NCBI RefSeq assembly: GCF_011074885.1
Contig: NC_054686.1
Coordinates: forward strand, 124,001 to 188,000
DNA length: 64,000 bases
Reading direction: 5' to 3'
Source: Brettanomyces bruxellensis
Lineage: Eukaryota; Ascomycota; Pichiomycetes; Pichiales; Pichiaceae
Shown here: positions 20,822 to 34,951 of the stretch, piece by piece
Layout of the letters: every line of letters starts with the position of its first letter
Position numbering within the stretch: position 1 is the first letter of the stretch
Translations under genes and position numbers: made by a program
The notes under the pieces: generated by a model
What the model saw: only the letters and a program-made list of their open reading frames with translations
Databases searched by the model: none
What the model was told of the DNA's origin: nothing

Positions 20822-21136
20822 CTCAGTTTTGCATAAGAATTGTGGTTCGCGACACTATTAGTTTTTCAAATACTCTTTCATTTCGGATCGGCGAGAATTA
20901 ACCCTTTCCAGGGAATTTTCACTAACAAATTTTTCATACGGTTTTATTGCACCGTGTGGGAAAATTTCTCATTGGTCAATTTAGGTCGACAGAGGATTTT
21001 TCTTAGTTGCATAATACTTTTGTGCTACCTAGGATTAAGATCTAGCCTAATACCTCTAAAATTCACAGATTTACAATTGCAAAATCTTCTCAACTACTTG
21101 CAAATATTATCAGGCACTACTGTTCAATTTACCAAC

Positions 21137-22145
21137 ATGTACTCAGCTTCCAATTCAACCGAATCTTCTCAATCATCAGAACTTCTTCGTAGCCTTGTTA
21201 GGGCTATAACCAATACTAATGAAACTTTGAAGTTGATTCATCAGGATCTCGCTGTTAAGCGTCTTGACCCTGAGAAAATCAGAAAGACGGTTAAGGAAAG
21301 TGTTGTCCCTGCTATTCATTTTTTGCGGGACGAAGATGGACAATGTAGTCCTATGGTGTTCATTCGCTACTTGAGTGAGCTTAGAAGTGCTCTAAAGGAC
21401 TATGGTTATGAGCAGGTCTGTGCTAACTTTGCAGAACAGAAATATGACTCCGTCTCTGACGAAGAGGAGTTATTCACGAACGAGACTTTGAAACAAACAA
21501 ACGATGGCTCTGTTTATGTTATGTTGAGAGATTACTATAGGAAATCTCACGGCAAGTATCCATCCGCAGCAAAGATGTTGAATCTTTTACGTGACCGACA
21601 CTCGACTATTAAGCATAGCAAGCAGTCTTATCTTAAGGCCCTTGCAAAAACTTCGGTATGAAGATTATACCAAACCCTTTTTGGACTACTTTAATCTAAT
21701 CGATGACTTTATTAATGCTATTAAGAGCGACGGTTACAAAGTCGATGATGATGATATCCTAGAGGCATTGAAACCAGGTGTTGTTAAGTTGTGCGAGAAC
21801 GATCGAAACGAACTCAATCAAGTTACTACACTAACTGAATTTAAGAAGTGGATCATTAAGGAGGTCAAGATCCAACGTGTCCCTAACAGGGAGGAGGTTC
21901 AGATCCCAAAATACTTATTGAAGGGTCTTTACCATTCTCAGACCGACTCTAGCGGCACACACAACAAACAAAAGCAATATTCTTCGAAGCACGGTCAATC
22001 TAAAGGGCAGAGTCAATCGAAGAAGGACTCACCCGAGAAGAAAAATGTTCACAACTTCAACTTGAATAATCACAACGTCATATCTGATCTTGAATTATTG
22101 GGAGGTGTTCCGATGTCAGGTAAGAACTTACCGAGTTTCGTCTAA
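21137..22145 (+). pseudogene. Element B gag (capsid-like), one apparent frameshift
   Basis: Gag starts at the ATG at 21137 (MYSASNSTESSQSSELLRSL) and runs to a TGA at 21661. It continues one base over from about 21650 with KLRYEDYTKPFLDYFNLID, then LTEFKKWIIKEVK and a Lys/Gln/Ser-rich tail to 22145. Dropping one A from the A5 run near 21648 joins the two parts into about 335 codons. No zinc knuckle is seen. Gag would assemble the virus-like particle that packages element RNA. How it connects to pol is unclear: the pol frame is one base over at the gag end, either another extra base or a true +1 shift. Confidence 0.8.
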
Positions 22146-25100
22146 TCTTATACTTATTGATGGAGGAGCGGGAATTAGTCTTACCGGGCACAAGGAATGG
22201 TTACATGATTTTGTACCACTTACAGAATCCGACANTATTCAATCAATAGCCTACGATCATTCAACGAAAAATCTAGAGGGTCTAGGCAGGTTGATCTTTA
22301 ATTATACTGGAAATTTACTCTCAGTTGATGCTTATTATTACGAGGGTGCCCCAACTATTCTTTCAGAAGACGATATAAAACAAATGTCCAGAGTGCAGTA
22401 CTCAAATCTATCATCATGACTTCGGAACTACTTCTCAAAGTTATTCGAAGGTTCTAAATGTTGGTGAAGAGTGCATACAGCTTATTCAAATCGACAAGCT
22501 ATGGTATATTCCTGGCGACTACAACCAATTCATTGTTGGCGGTGGTCAAATGGCAATCAATAATTTACATTTAAAACTAGGACATGCCAATACAAAGCTG
22601 ATTCGAGACTCTATCTCTCACGGAACGATCTCTGTTTCCAAGGAGGAGAAAAATGAGCTAAAGCACACAGCGGATCATGGTTGCGCAAGATGCTTACGGG
22701 CAAAAGCGAGACGTGCTGATGCAGTCGAATATTCTCGTGATTATTATTTGCGCCCAGTACCGTTTGATATGGTTTATACAGATGTTTGTGTTGTCAATCT
22801 GCACGCTAAGAAAGGCGACCAAGGTTACTTTGTTACTTTCAAGGACCAGTTTACGAAGTTCACTACAATTTACTTCCTGGCTCATAAGAATGATGTTACC
22901 GCGGCGGTCGCCAAATACTTGGATTGGGTGGAAAATCAGTTCAGCGAACAAGGGTACAGAGTGCACAAACTCTTATTCTGATAAGGGCACTGAATACCTG
23001 AACGCTGCAATGAAGACACTTCTTGAGCGAAAAGGTGTGGAACATCATACGACCTCAGGATACATGTCGGCATCCAACGGTGTTGCAGAACGGTTGAATT
23101 TGACAATAATGAATGACACTCGTGCTATGTTACAGGCTGGAAAAGTTCCTAACGCATTTTGGAAAGAGGCAGCGTCATATTCTATCTTTATACGCAACCA
23201 CCTCTACCAGAANAAGCATTGACACTAGTCCAGTAATGGCACTGGGAGTGAAGACTCCATTGAAGGCAAAGGATATACATGTTTTTGGCGAATATTGCGT
23301 TGTTACTCAACCTCCGGATTACTTACCCAAGCTTCACACTAGAGGTAATGAAAGGAATATATTTAGGATTTGATCCAAACACTTTTGGCTCTCATGTCTT
23401 TGTTCCAAACACTCCGGGAGATTTGCGATTTGGCAGTCATGTTTATTCAAGGAGCGTGAGTTTTCTCAAGACGCCCATGTTGTATGTGGATTACTGCTTG
23501 AATCATCGAACTTTGAATGATGACCCTCTTATGGAACTTTATGATCCGCGTTTTCAAATATTTGCCGATCTAGAGTCAGAGGAAGCACCATTAAGTTGCG
23601 ACGAAGCAGCATTGCTTGCTGACGATCAGGTTGAAAATGATTTAACATTGTCACCCGCTGTCGAAAGGACGTCGCGTATCGATTCAAGTATCGACACGAG
23701 ACCTGCTACCCCTGAAGATGAGTTGATAGACACTCGCCCTAAAGAAAATATTTCGAAGGCTGGAGCGCTCACTACGTCTTCCCTTGCTAAAGAAGGAAAT
23801 AGAAGCAGAACCTCCTAAGGTTACAGACGATACCATTGTCATTGATACCTCACCTGGAGATACTCAGTCTTTCCACGAGTCGACGGATCATCCTGGAAAT
23901 TTAAGTACGGATGAGTCTGACAACGACCCGGACTGGACCCCTGACAACGTCAGTATGCAAGACTCTTCTTCCGAGCCTGAGGATTACTCAGATGACGACT
24001 CACGTGAGCTGTCTGATGATGAACCTCAGACTAACCAGGCCCCAGACGAAAGAAAGGATGTAGAAAGGTACTTCTCTTTTCGACCTGGATCCAGGAGAAT
24101 CATTCGACTTCCGGAAATACACTACAAGAAACTTCCACCCGAGGTAAGGGTCGAGGCGAAGAATCCCGGAAAGTCGCTCGTTAGCCAAAATGCTGGTAGG
24201 GCTAAGCATCCAAAGCGTTCTCGGAAAAGACGCGAGGGTGCACAGAGCGACAAGTTGAATAAATCAAATGGTCGCTCTACTAAAGGTGGTAAATACTACT
24301 ACCAATGGTAGAGCAAATTTTAAACCAACTGTTGTTTCCACTGCAAAGGAGTCAGGGGACTCTTTGCAAACTTTAAATCCAATCGGATAGCTTCGGTAAG
24401 CATGTGAAAGTTGGAGTTTCTGATACATGCAAGTTAGAGATGCANGGACTGAAGACAATCAGAAGCCGAAGGGTGCAGATCCTGTTAAGGCAGGGATCGA
24501 ACAACGAAAGCATACGGAGCATTCAGTCGCACGCACTATAACATCAGACGACAAGAGCGCTGGCAGTCAGCTGATGCCAAAACTCTTCAATCAAGCAAGC
24601 CAAACACGGAGATAAATCACCTCAAGATTACCCACATCCTCCAAGACTCGATTCCGGAAAAACGAGCAGTGAGACGTCTTCTTCCGTGGCTGGTAAAAAG
24701 TCTGAAGTTACATCTTCTAAAGGGAATAGCTTACCATCGTGGCAAGGTCGTAATATGCGTTCATTGAATCGACCATTAACTAGAAAACGTCAATTTCATG
24801 ATGATGGCGATCTGGACCGATATGACAGCACGGTGCCACCGATCGGCACAGGTAGATCTAGGCTGAAAGCAAAAGGCCGCTGGCGTTATGCGGTTAAACA
24901 CAAGAAGCTCAAGGTCACCCAAGTGTTGCTAAGTGATGTTCACCTGGCAGTTACACCAAGTAGCTACAAGAAGGCGATAAGCAGTAATGATGGAGCTGCA
25001 AAGTGGAAAGCAGCAATTGCTGATGAGTTTAACTCTCATCGGAAACATTGCACCTGGGATCCCAAACCTATTATTACAGATGATCCTAGAATTTTGAGCC

Positions 25101-26661
25101 GGACGGTCTCCACAGGTTGGGTCTTCAACATCAAGTCCAGATGGTCGGTTCAAAGCGAGACTCCGTTTGCTCACGGGCGACCACCAGAAGGAGTCAACAT
25201 ACACCTTGACTTTTTCCCCCGACCACTTCGACCTGAGATCATGAGGAGCATTCTTGCTCTTATTGCTACACAACACTGGTTCATGGCACAGTTTGATGTT
25301 AAAACGGCTTATCTTAAATAGTCCAATTGATACCGAATTGTACATCTATCAGCCACAGGGCTATCATAGTTCTGTCAAACCTTCCGATGTATCAACCGGT
25401 AAGAGGGTGGTGTACAGGCTTAACAAAGCCTTATATGGTCTCAAGCAATCTGGAAAATTATGGCACGAGACAATCAAGGCATATTTGGCTAAGAATTGGA
25501 TTTGAATATTCGAGCCCATTTCCTTCCACATACATTCATAAAGATGTCAAGGGAAAAACAGATTGCGTGGTTGGTCTATTTGTGGATGATATTATTATAG
25601 GTGCATCGACCAAATCTATTCTTGAGAAGGTCACTAAGCACTTACAGAAAGCTTATGAATTAAAGATCATCGAACAAGATCCAAAGACATATGTTCAAAG
25701 ATTTTTAGGTATAGATCTTAAGGTGGAGAGACTTTAAAAAAAATGGTCGTGTTGGAAGAATTAGTTTATGTCANTCCTCTTACATTGAAGAGTTTGTTTG
25801 AGAAACTGAAGATTGAGATGACACGAAAATGCGCTACACCGTTGAGTCCTAACTTTTATTTTGATATGGATCAACACCCGTTGAAATTAACTCAAGAGGA
25901 ATTGGATAAAAGAGTTACGGATTATAGACGCAAGATTGGTTGTTTACTTTATGTCTCTACTATGACTCGACCAGACATTGCTTATGCAGTTGATTATTTA
26001 GCAAGATTCTCTACTTATCCACATGATTTAGTAAGAAGAACAGGTGATTCACACAATTCGATATCTCTATTTTTCGAGATTCAGGACAATTGTTTATCAG
26101 AACACTGACGCCGATAAGCTTAATCATCTAATTTGCTATTCGNATAGTGACTATGCGCAAGATCCAATTACTCGTCAATCGATGAATGGTTATTTTATCA
26201 TGTTTGCTAATGCGCCAGTTCATTGGAGAAGTCACTACACTCCACTGGTGTGCAAGTCTTCTACCGAAGCTGAATTACAAGCCATCAATTTCTTAACTGA
26301 TGAGTTAGAATGGTTCCATCCTTTGATGAAATTTATTTCTGCTTATCAAGGAAAGGTTCATTGTCCTGAGTTACTAGTCGACAACAAGTCTGCCATAGAT
26401 ACAATAGTCTTCGGTAATTTTTCGCCGAAGGCAAAGCCATATGCAGTCAGGCTTAAATGTCTTGAAGAGAGATTTAATCGAAAGAAGTTTGTCATCAGGC
26501 ATGTTGGCACAGAAAACCAATTAGCTGATTTGCTTACTAAACCAATAACTATCAAGGTCATGGATAAACTAAGGCACAATGCTTATTCAGATGTTACAAA
26601 TCAAGGGAGCGTGTCGGAACCTATGAGTTATAATAATGTTTCATATGTTAATAACGCATAA
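22090..26661 (+). pseudogene. Element B pol: protease, integrase, reverse transcriptase, RNase H (frame-broken)
   Basis: The protease motif LILIDGGAGISLTG is near 22150-22190 (D-G-G in place of D-S/T-G). Integrase has HLKLGHANT ... GCARCLRAKARR, YTDVCVVN, SYSDKGTEYLN and NGVAERLN (22560-23110). A long acidic spacer follows. RT is at about 25030-25730 with FDVKTAYL, YRLNKALYGLKQSG and GLFVDDIIIGA. RNase H is at about 26100-26450 with SSTEAELQAI and LLVDNKSAIDTI, ending NQLADLLTKPI. The frame continues about 50 bp into the 3' LTR and stops at 26661. Breaks near 22975, 25120-25200, 25317 and 25490 are each consistent with single extra bases. Three residues are ambiguous through N bases. Confidence 0.88.
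26602..26611 (+). other. Polypurine tract, element B
   Basis: CAAGGGAGCG lies directly before the 3' LTR, identical to element A at 18899-18908. Confidence 0.8.
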
Positions 26662-27171
26662 AGGTTCAACTGGTATTTGATTTATAATATGTGAATCAAA
26701 TTAATGTTCAGACAGATAGAAGAAATAATTCGCGGGGAAATTTTTCCTGTGAAATAAATTTCTCCCTAATCTACTTTCGGCTGAGAATGACCTATTCCAC
26801 TTCTGCGGAAAAATATCTCTTATATGTATGTACTACTTTTTCCTTATATACTATGTGTCTCTTAGAAGGGATGAACGACTTTATTGTGTAATTTGCAATA
26901 CATATTCTTATAAGGAAATCCATCTTGAAGTGAACCTTCAGCTGAAACCAAGAGTAACCTTCGGGTTCTCGCTGGATTACAAACGTGTTCGTAAGGACCC
27001 TATTTTGTTATGGGGGTCATTCTATGCAACAGAAGTCTTTTCTATATCCGAACTATATGGCCAATCCCGTTCATAACCTTGGGCATCTGCGCGCTCGGTA
27101 GTGCTACGGCACAGAGATATGTGAGCAATTAAGCAGATACAAATGTCACACGGGATTTATATACTCTGACA
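26612..27171 (+). repeat. Element B 3' LTR
   Basis: 560 bp, nearly identical to 20244-20802, ending TCTGACA and followed by the ATTCC duplication (27172-27176). Differences from the 5' copy cluster around positions 26870-26935, with one more near 27134. Confidence 0.96.
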
Positions 27172-27176
27172 ATTCC

Positions 27177-27548
27177 TCTTTGGCATATAATTTGTTATTG
27201 TATGAAATTGGAAGAGAAATGGAAGAAGTGTCATTCTCCATTTAATATAAATATGCGCCCTTGCCCTCCTTTGATACAGAGGCAAGGTTAGATTATGATT
27301 TAGTTATTTTTCTAGAAAGGGAGATTGAAAAGATAAGTGATTAGATAGAATAATGAATGAATAGAATGATTCATAGAGAACTATGAGATAAGAGATATGA
27401 AAGGATACGAGAAGAATCAGATAACAATCTTATTAATCTAATATATATCTTTAGACGGATTTGGTAATCATCTAAAGAATCCTTATACTTCAGGTTATTG
27501 AAAATAATATTTTGTTACCCTCAGTCTGACCATTTACAACTCGCAGAT
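27177..27548. other. Upstream flank of the second tRNA-Gly gene
   Basis: About 370 bp of AT-rich sequence between element B and the tRNA. The bases next to the tRNA (AACTCGCAGAT) repeat those flanking the other tRNA-Gly copy, so the shared unit extends slightly beyond the mature tRNA. Confidence 0.5.
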
Positions 27549-27619
27549 GCGCGAGTGGTTTAGTGGTAAAATTCACCGTTGCCATCGATGAGCCCCCAGT
27601 TCGATTCCGGGCTCGCGCA
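27549..27619 (+). tRNA. tRNA-Gly (anticodon GCC)
   Basis: A 71-nt tRNA with the same stems and GCC anticodon as the minus-strand copy at 12529-12599, and no intron. Its 3' end is followed by ACTTTTT, a Pol III terminator. Element B lies upstream of it. Confidence 0.96.
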
Positions 27620-27792
27620 TTACTTTTTACGAATAAATTGCATCCAATATTTTAGCTTGAAGTTACCCTAGCTTATCAACATTTCCCTGTTAAACGTTAA
27701 GTCATGTCAAGAAATCTTTTTTTTACTTCACGTAATTGTGATATGAATTTGCATAGTTGAATATAAGAGAATTTAGCGGGAATTATTCTATT

Positions 27793-29058
27793 ATGAGGGT
27801 TGACCCATGGAAAGTGTATGATCCCTCAAATATAGAGCAAGGAAATCAAATTGCGCAATGCGTCTTGAACTTTATCAATGATCCTTTAACCTTGAAAGGA
27901 ACTAAGAGTCAATCAACATTTGAGAATGCATTGCCAAAAATAAACGAATATACCGTTTTATCAGGAATAGTTGCATTACAAGGTAAAACAGTGGAAAAAA
28001 CGTTGAAGAAACGGAAAACAAACACGATGCCACAAACTTATCTGTTGACACTAACCACGGGGTTGAAAGTGTTACCTGCCGAAAAGATACATACCCAATC
28101 CAGGGGCCGTCTACTTCATGATATGCATGCAGAGATTTTGTCAATTCGACTCTTTAATTTGATTCTCTTAGAGGATATAAAGAGGATAAACGATTGCAGT
28201 GATAATGATAGATGTGGCAAAATTTTAAGGCAAAATAGGAATGGCCTTTTTCAATTGAGGGATAGTACAATTAAACTCGCTATGTTTGTTACAGAGGCCC
28301 CATGTGGGGATGCATCTTTAGAAAATATTTCTTCTAGGAGTAGTAGCAATGTTGATTGGAAAGATGAAAAATGCGGACTCGAACCAATTAGAGGGAGATC
28401 ATTCTTCAATAGAAAAGGATTAGTAAGAACGAAACCTGGAAGAAGAGATTCGCAAAAATCTTTGTCAAAATCGTGTTCGGACAAACTTTGCATGAAACAA
28501 TTTACTTCTTTACTAAACTCAACAACCTTTTCATTTATTGATCCAGCATATAGGTACCAGTTTTACTTAGAATACATTGTGATTCCAGAAGAAAGCATCA
28601 GCCCTGTAGATGTGCAACGATGCTTTAGTGATCGGTTGAATTTAGACAAATCTGAGACTAATATTCAAGATTATTTCCACGCATTTAAAATCCTCCCCAC
28701 TGAATTACCCGATTTCCCCTATCAATTTAAGTTGAATAACTCCCTGAACGCATGTGCCACATCATTGGTTTATTCACCTGTGTATCCAAATATGTTGGAA
28801 GTGATAAATAAGGGTGTACTAAACGGAAGATCGTCAAAAAAACATATTAACAAGGAGGCAAGCAGCCAATTATGCCGGGAAGCTCTTTTTGAAAGGGTAG
28901 CTGAACTAAATTCAAACTGTTTTGAAAACATAAAAACATATTCCAACTTCAAAGGAAGTATCAAAGAGCTTAGGAAAATTAAAGAAGGAGCCAAGAAGAT
29001 ATTCAAAAACTGGGGAGAATCTACAATCGATGATTTTACAATTAGAGGAGAAAGCTAA
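27793..29058 (+). CDS. TAD1: tRNA-specific adenosine deaminase 1 (Tad1)
   Basis: Tad1 converts adenosine 37 to inosine in tRNA-Ala, next to the anticodon. The 421-residue protein carries the ADAR/Tad1-type zinc deaminase signature. HAE is at residues 112-114 (LHDMHAEILSIR), PCG at 170-172 (TEAPCGDASLEN), and the third zinc ligand C228 is in KSCSDKLCMKQF. The ATG at 27793 is chosen because the upstream in-frame extension starts only with TTG and the family begins close to NQIAQCVLNF. Length is close to S. cerevisiae Tad1 (400). The frame is intact. A tRNA-Gly gene lies 173 bp upstream, a position without known functional meaning. Confidence 0.92.
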   Translation: MRVDPWKVYDPSNIEQGNQIAQCVLNFINDPLTLKGTKSQSTFENALPKINEYTVLSGIVALQGKTVEKTLKKRKTNTMPQTYLLTLTTGLKVLPAEKIHTQSRGRLLHDMHAEILSIRLFNLILLEDIKRINDCSDNDRCGKILRQNRNGLFQLRDSTIKLAMFVTEAPCGDASLENISSRSSSNVDWKDEKCGLEPIRGRSFFNRKGLVRTKPGRRDSQKSLSKSCSDKLCMKQFTSLLNSTTFSFIDPAYRYQFYLEYIVIPEESISPVDVQRCFSDRLNLDKSETNIQDYFHAFKILPTELPDFPYQFKLNNSLNACATSLVYSPVYPNMLEVINKGVLNGRSSKKHINKEASSQLCREALFERVAELNSNCFENIKTYSNFKGSIKELRKIKEGAKKIFKNWGESTIDDFTIRGES

Positions 29059-29177
29059 TGCAAAATTGACAATTGGATATGCATATATTTCTAACTAGAC
29101 AAACACTCTGTTTCAGTAAAATTCGAGTAGTTTCATTTCACTTTGCTTTTCTAAACCGTGAATCTTCTGTAATTATT

Positions 29178-29720
29178 CTATTTGTAATTATTATTCTCAA
29201 CCGAATCATCATCGTTATCTTCATCATCAACATCCTGCACAATTTCACCGATGTGCTCAGCAGCTTTTGCATACTCCGCACTTTCTAGCACCTTCCGAAT
29301 TTTGTCATTGGAACCACCAATTATGTCCAGCGGTTTAAGTCCCTCTTTGTTTCTTATGGACGGGTCTGCACCAACCTCAATCAGTTGTTGAATTAAGAAT
29401 AGTGCATATTCTGGCTCGGAGAAACTGTAATTAGCGGCATAATGCAAAGGTGTATCACCGGTAACAGGGGCTTTAATATCAAGGTTGACACCATCTAAAT
29501 CTATGATTTCGTCCATAACAGAGTAACAGCCATATTTGCAACATAAATGAAGAGCTGAATCTCCAGTTGCATCGGTAGCGGTATTTAATAATTTTATGAA
29601 CTCCTCCGGCTTCTCTCCATATTGATTTTCTATGGACTTAAAAAGATCCAAATTATTTCTTCTTGCAGCTTCTATCATTTGCTCTTGTGCAGTCGCCCCC
29701 TTGAATTTTTCATCAGACAT
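29178..29720 (-). CDS. Small ankyrin-repeat protein (YGL242C/SPAC105.02c-like; Yar1 possible)
   Basis: A 180-residue protein beginning MSDEKFKGATAQEQMIEAARRN. It has two to three ankyrin repeats: GDSALHLCCKYGCYSVMDEI (about 65-85), GDTPLHYAANYSFSEPEYAL (about 100-120), and VGADPSIRNKEGLKPLDI. The tail is very acidic (DDEDNDDDS). The start at 29720 is the first ATG, and the upstream extension opens with TTG. The start, the size and the LIEVGADPSIRNKEGLKPLD pattern recall the uncharacterised yeast YGL242C more than the Rps3 chaperone Yar1 (200 aa), which also has two ankyrin repeats and an acidic tail. It converges with TAD1 across 119 bp. Function is not asserted. Confidence 0.75.
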   Translation of the reverse strand: MSDEKFKGATAQEQMIEAARRNNLDLFKSIENQYGEKPEEFIKLLNTATDATGDSALHLCCKYGCYSVMDEIIDLDGVNLDIKAPVTGDTPLHYAANYSFSEPEYALFLIQQLIEVGADPSIRNKEGLKPLDIIGGSNDKIRKVLESAEYAKAAEHIGEIVQDVDDEDNDDDSVENNNYK

Positions 29721-33204
<3,484 letters not shown>

Positions 33205-33579
33205 GGTAGTTAGCAGGAACACAAAAAAGTTGTAATTAATTAAGATATCAGTGATAGACAAAGTCGTAAACTTTTGTAAATGTTATAACGTTTTCAAGAG
33301 GATCAGATGAATGCAAGAAAGACAGAACGAAGCCACTTGGAAATACCCATCTTCCTTTTTCACTATGTAAGAATAAACCAAACGCCTGATATTTTTTTTC
33401 TGATAACGGGGAAATTTCCTCGGGGAAAAGGTAAGGATGCTTTTCGGAGGAGGAGGGACATGCTTTTTTTTAATGTTTTCTCGTTGCGTCTAAGACGGTG
33501 ATAACTTAATAAACACCATTAATCACAAAAAGTACGTCACGATAAAGGTGGTATTTTAAGTACGCAAGATCGTGATCAG
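33205..33579. other. Intergenic region ARG5,6-AIM23
   Basis: About 375 bp between tandem genes. No convincing gene or motif; the 64-codon frame at 33307-33501 looks like chance. Confidence 0.5.
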
Positions 33580-34596
33580 ATGCGTTGCAACACTATACGA
33601 TGTGTATACGGTTTGATAGCGAAACTTGGAGAGAGAGCTGAGATCAAGACGTACGATGATGCTTTCAACATATTACAATTTAGGAGCTATTCAAAATCCT
33701 ATTGGAACCACAAGGGAAAGAAGCGTGGAATGTTTGGACGACAGAGAAGTAGGGAGTTATTTTTTGGTGGTACGTCACGGGATAGGGAAGCAGCAAATGT
33801 AGTGATTAGCCAAGTGAAAGGAATCAATGAACAGGGTCTCATAAAGCTTATTAAGGATGGTAAAGACATGGGGGTAACGAGCATATTGGAGTGCTGTAAG
33901 AGGCTTAATCTTGATGAAGAGGGTCTTGTTTTGGTATCACGTTTACGGAAACGAATAGGTGATCTGAGTGAAGAAATATTACCGGTGGTTCGCATTGTTG
34001 GTCGCCAACAAGCAAGAAAGGCGTATTCGGATTATTTAGGAGAGAAGGTCCGCGAGCGTTTACTCATCACACATCCGGAGTTAATTAGGAAACAGGAGAA
34101 GGGGAAAAAGAAGACAAAATCTTTAGGTGGAGAAATATTGATGGAAAATGGAGGTGCAGACTTCAAAGTAGTGAGAGTGTCTTGGAAGATCAAGACGAAT
34201 GATCTCGAGGGCCAAAAAAGGCACGAAATAACAAGTCAATTGAAGAAGGGCGAGCCAGTTTGCATAATATTTGATGAGAAAGGAAACTTCTTTCGCTCAC
34301 AGAGAATGAATAATGGAGAAGAAATGTCAGATGCCGAAATCGCAAGAAGGAATTTCGTGTCGGACAATATCAAGAAATTGTTGGAAGAGGTGGGGGCAAC
34401 ATATGAAACTGAAGGAGAAATAACAGAGAAGCTAGCGTTTAAAGTGACGCCTGTGATAAAGAAGCAAATCTCTAAACAAGAAAAAAAAGAATTGAAGCTG
34501 CAAAAGAAACACGAAAGACAAGAAAAGCTTCGCCAGCGCACAGAAAAGAAAAGAAAAGAAGAGAGGATGAATTTAAAGAAGCTCCAGGCTTCGTGA
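33580..34596 (+). CDS. AIM23: Mitochondrial translation initiation factor IF3 (Aim23-like)
   Basis: A 338-residue protein with a mitochondrial leader (MRCNTIRCVYGLIAKLGERA) and a C-terminal IF3-type domain. The segment VVRVSWKIKTNDLEGQKRHE, followed by ITSQLKKGEPVCIIFDEKGN, matches the IF3 C-domain pattern in which SWKI...DL..K...I...L.KG..V leads into the beta-alpha fold. The last 40 residues are a highly charged Lys/Arg/Glu helix, as is common in mitochondrial IF3s. Length matches S. cerevisiae Aim23 (356). It would dissociate mitoribosomes and help start-codon selection. The frame is intact. Confidence 0.8.
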   Translation: MRCNTIRCVYGLIAKLGERAEIKTYDDAFNILQFRSYSKSYWNHKGKKRGMFGRQRSRELFFGGTSRDREAANVVISQVKGINEQGLIKLIKDGKDMGVTSILECCKRLNLDEEGLVLVSRLRKRIGDLSEEILPVVRIVGRQQARKAYSDYLGEKVRERLLITHPELIRKQEKGKKKTKSLGGEILMENGGADFKVVRVSWKIKTNDLEGQKRHEITSQLKKGEPVCIIFDEKGNFFRSQRMNNGEEMSDAEIARRNFVSDNIKKLLEEVGATYETEGEITEKLAFKVTPVIKKQISKQEKKELKLQKKHERQEKLRQRTEKKRKEERMNLKKLQAS

Positions 34597-34951
34597 CGGA
34601 TAGAAAGATACATATATATCATTTGTAAATAGCCATATTCTAGAAAATAGACGGACATGCATATAAAACCAGAGATGCGCGAGAAGAGAGAGATAAAAAA
34701 AGAAGAGAGAACAGAATAAAAGACCCAATAACCAACCAAGAAAACGTAGCGACACCGAAATCAATGTGCTGAAAACGATGAATAAATCAAATAAAATGCT
34801 TTTCAAACTAAAAAGGCAGGACAAAAGATTAACGAGCTATGAAAGAACAAATGTCACAAGAATGTAAACAATTCTTAGATCCAAATGCTTACTAATCTTT
34901 TAAAAATCCCAAGAAATAATACACGATATCTAAACGGAACCATATCTTACA
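34597..34951. other. Convergent intergenic region AIM23/MOH1
   Basis: About 355 bp of A-rich 3' flank shared by two convergent genes. No gene or special structure was seen. Confidence 0.5.

Larger units (their letters stand above)
20244..27171 (+). mobile_element. Full-length Ty1/copia LTR retrotransposon B
   Basis: A 6.93-kb element in the same orientation as A, with LTRs of about 560 bp, the same primer-binding site and polypurine tract, gag, and pol in copia order. The LTRs differ by about four substitutions and one indel by eye, so it is somewhat older than A. The proteins resemble those of A throughout pol, yet the LTRs are unrelated beyond the ends, so it is a distinct family. Undetermined bases are at 22235, 23213, 24445, 25774 and 26143. 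Many frame breaks are single extra bases. It inserted 373 bp upstream of the second tRNA-Gly gene. Confidence 0.97.

Noticed and set aside
27757..27792. Longer TAD1 starting at an upstream in-frame codon
   Set aside because: The upstream start is TTG; the ATG at 27793 fits the family. The same reasoning moved the starts of PMS1, the ankyrin gene and the PNGase-like gene.
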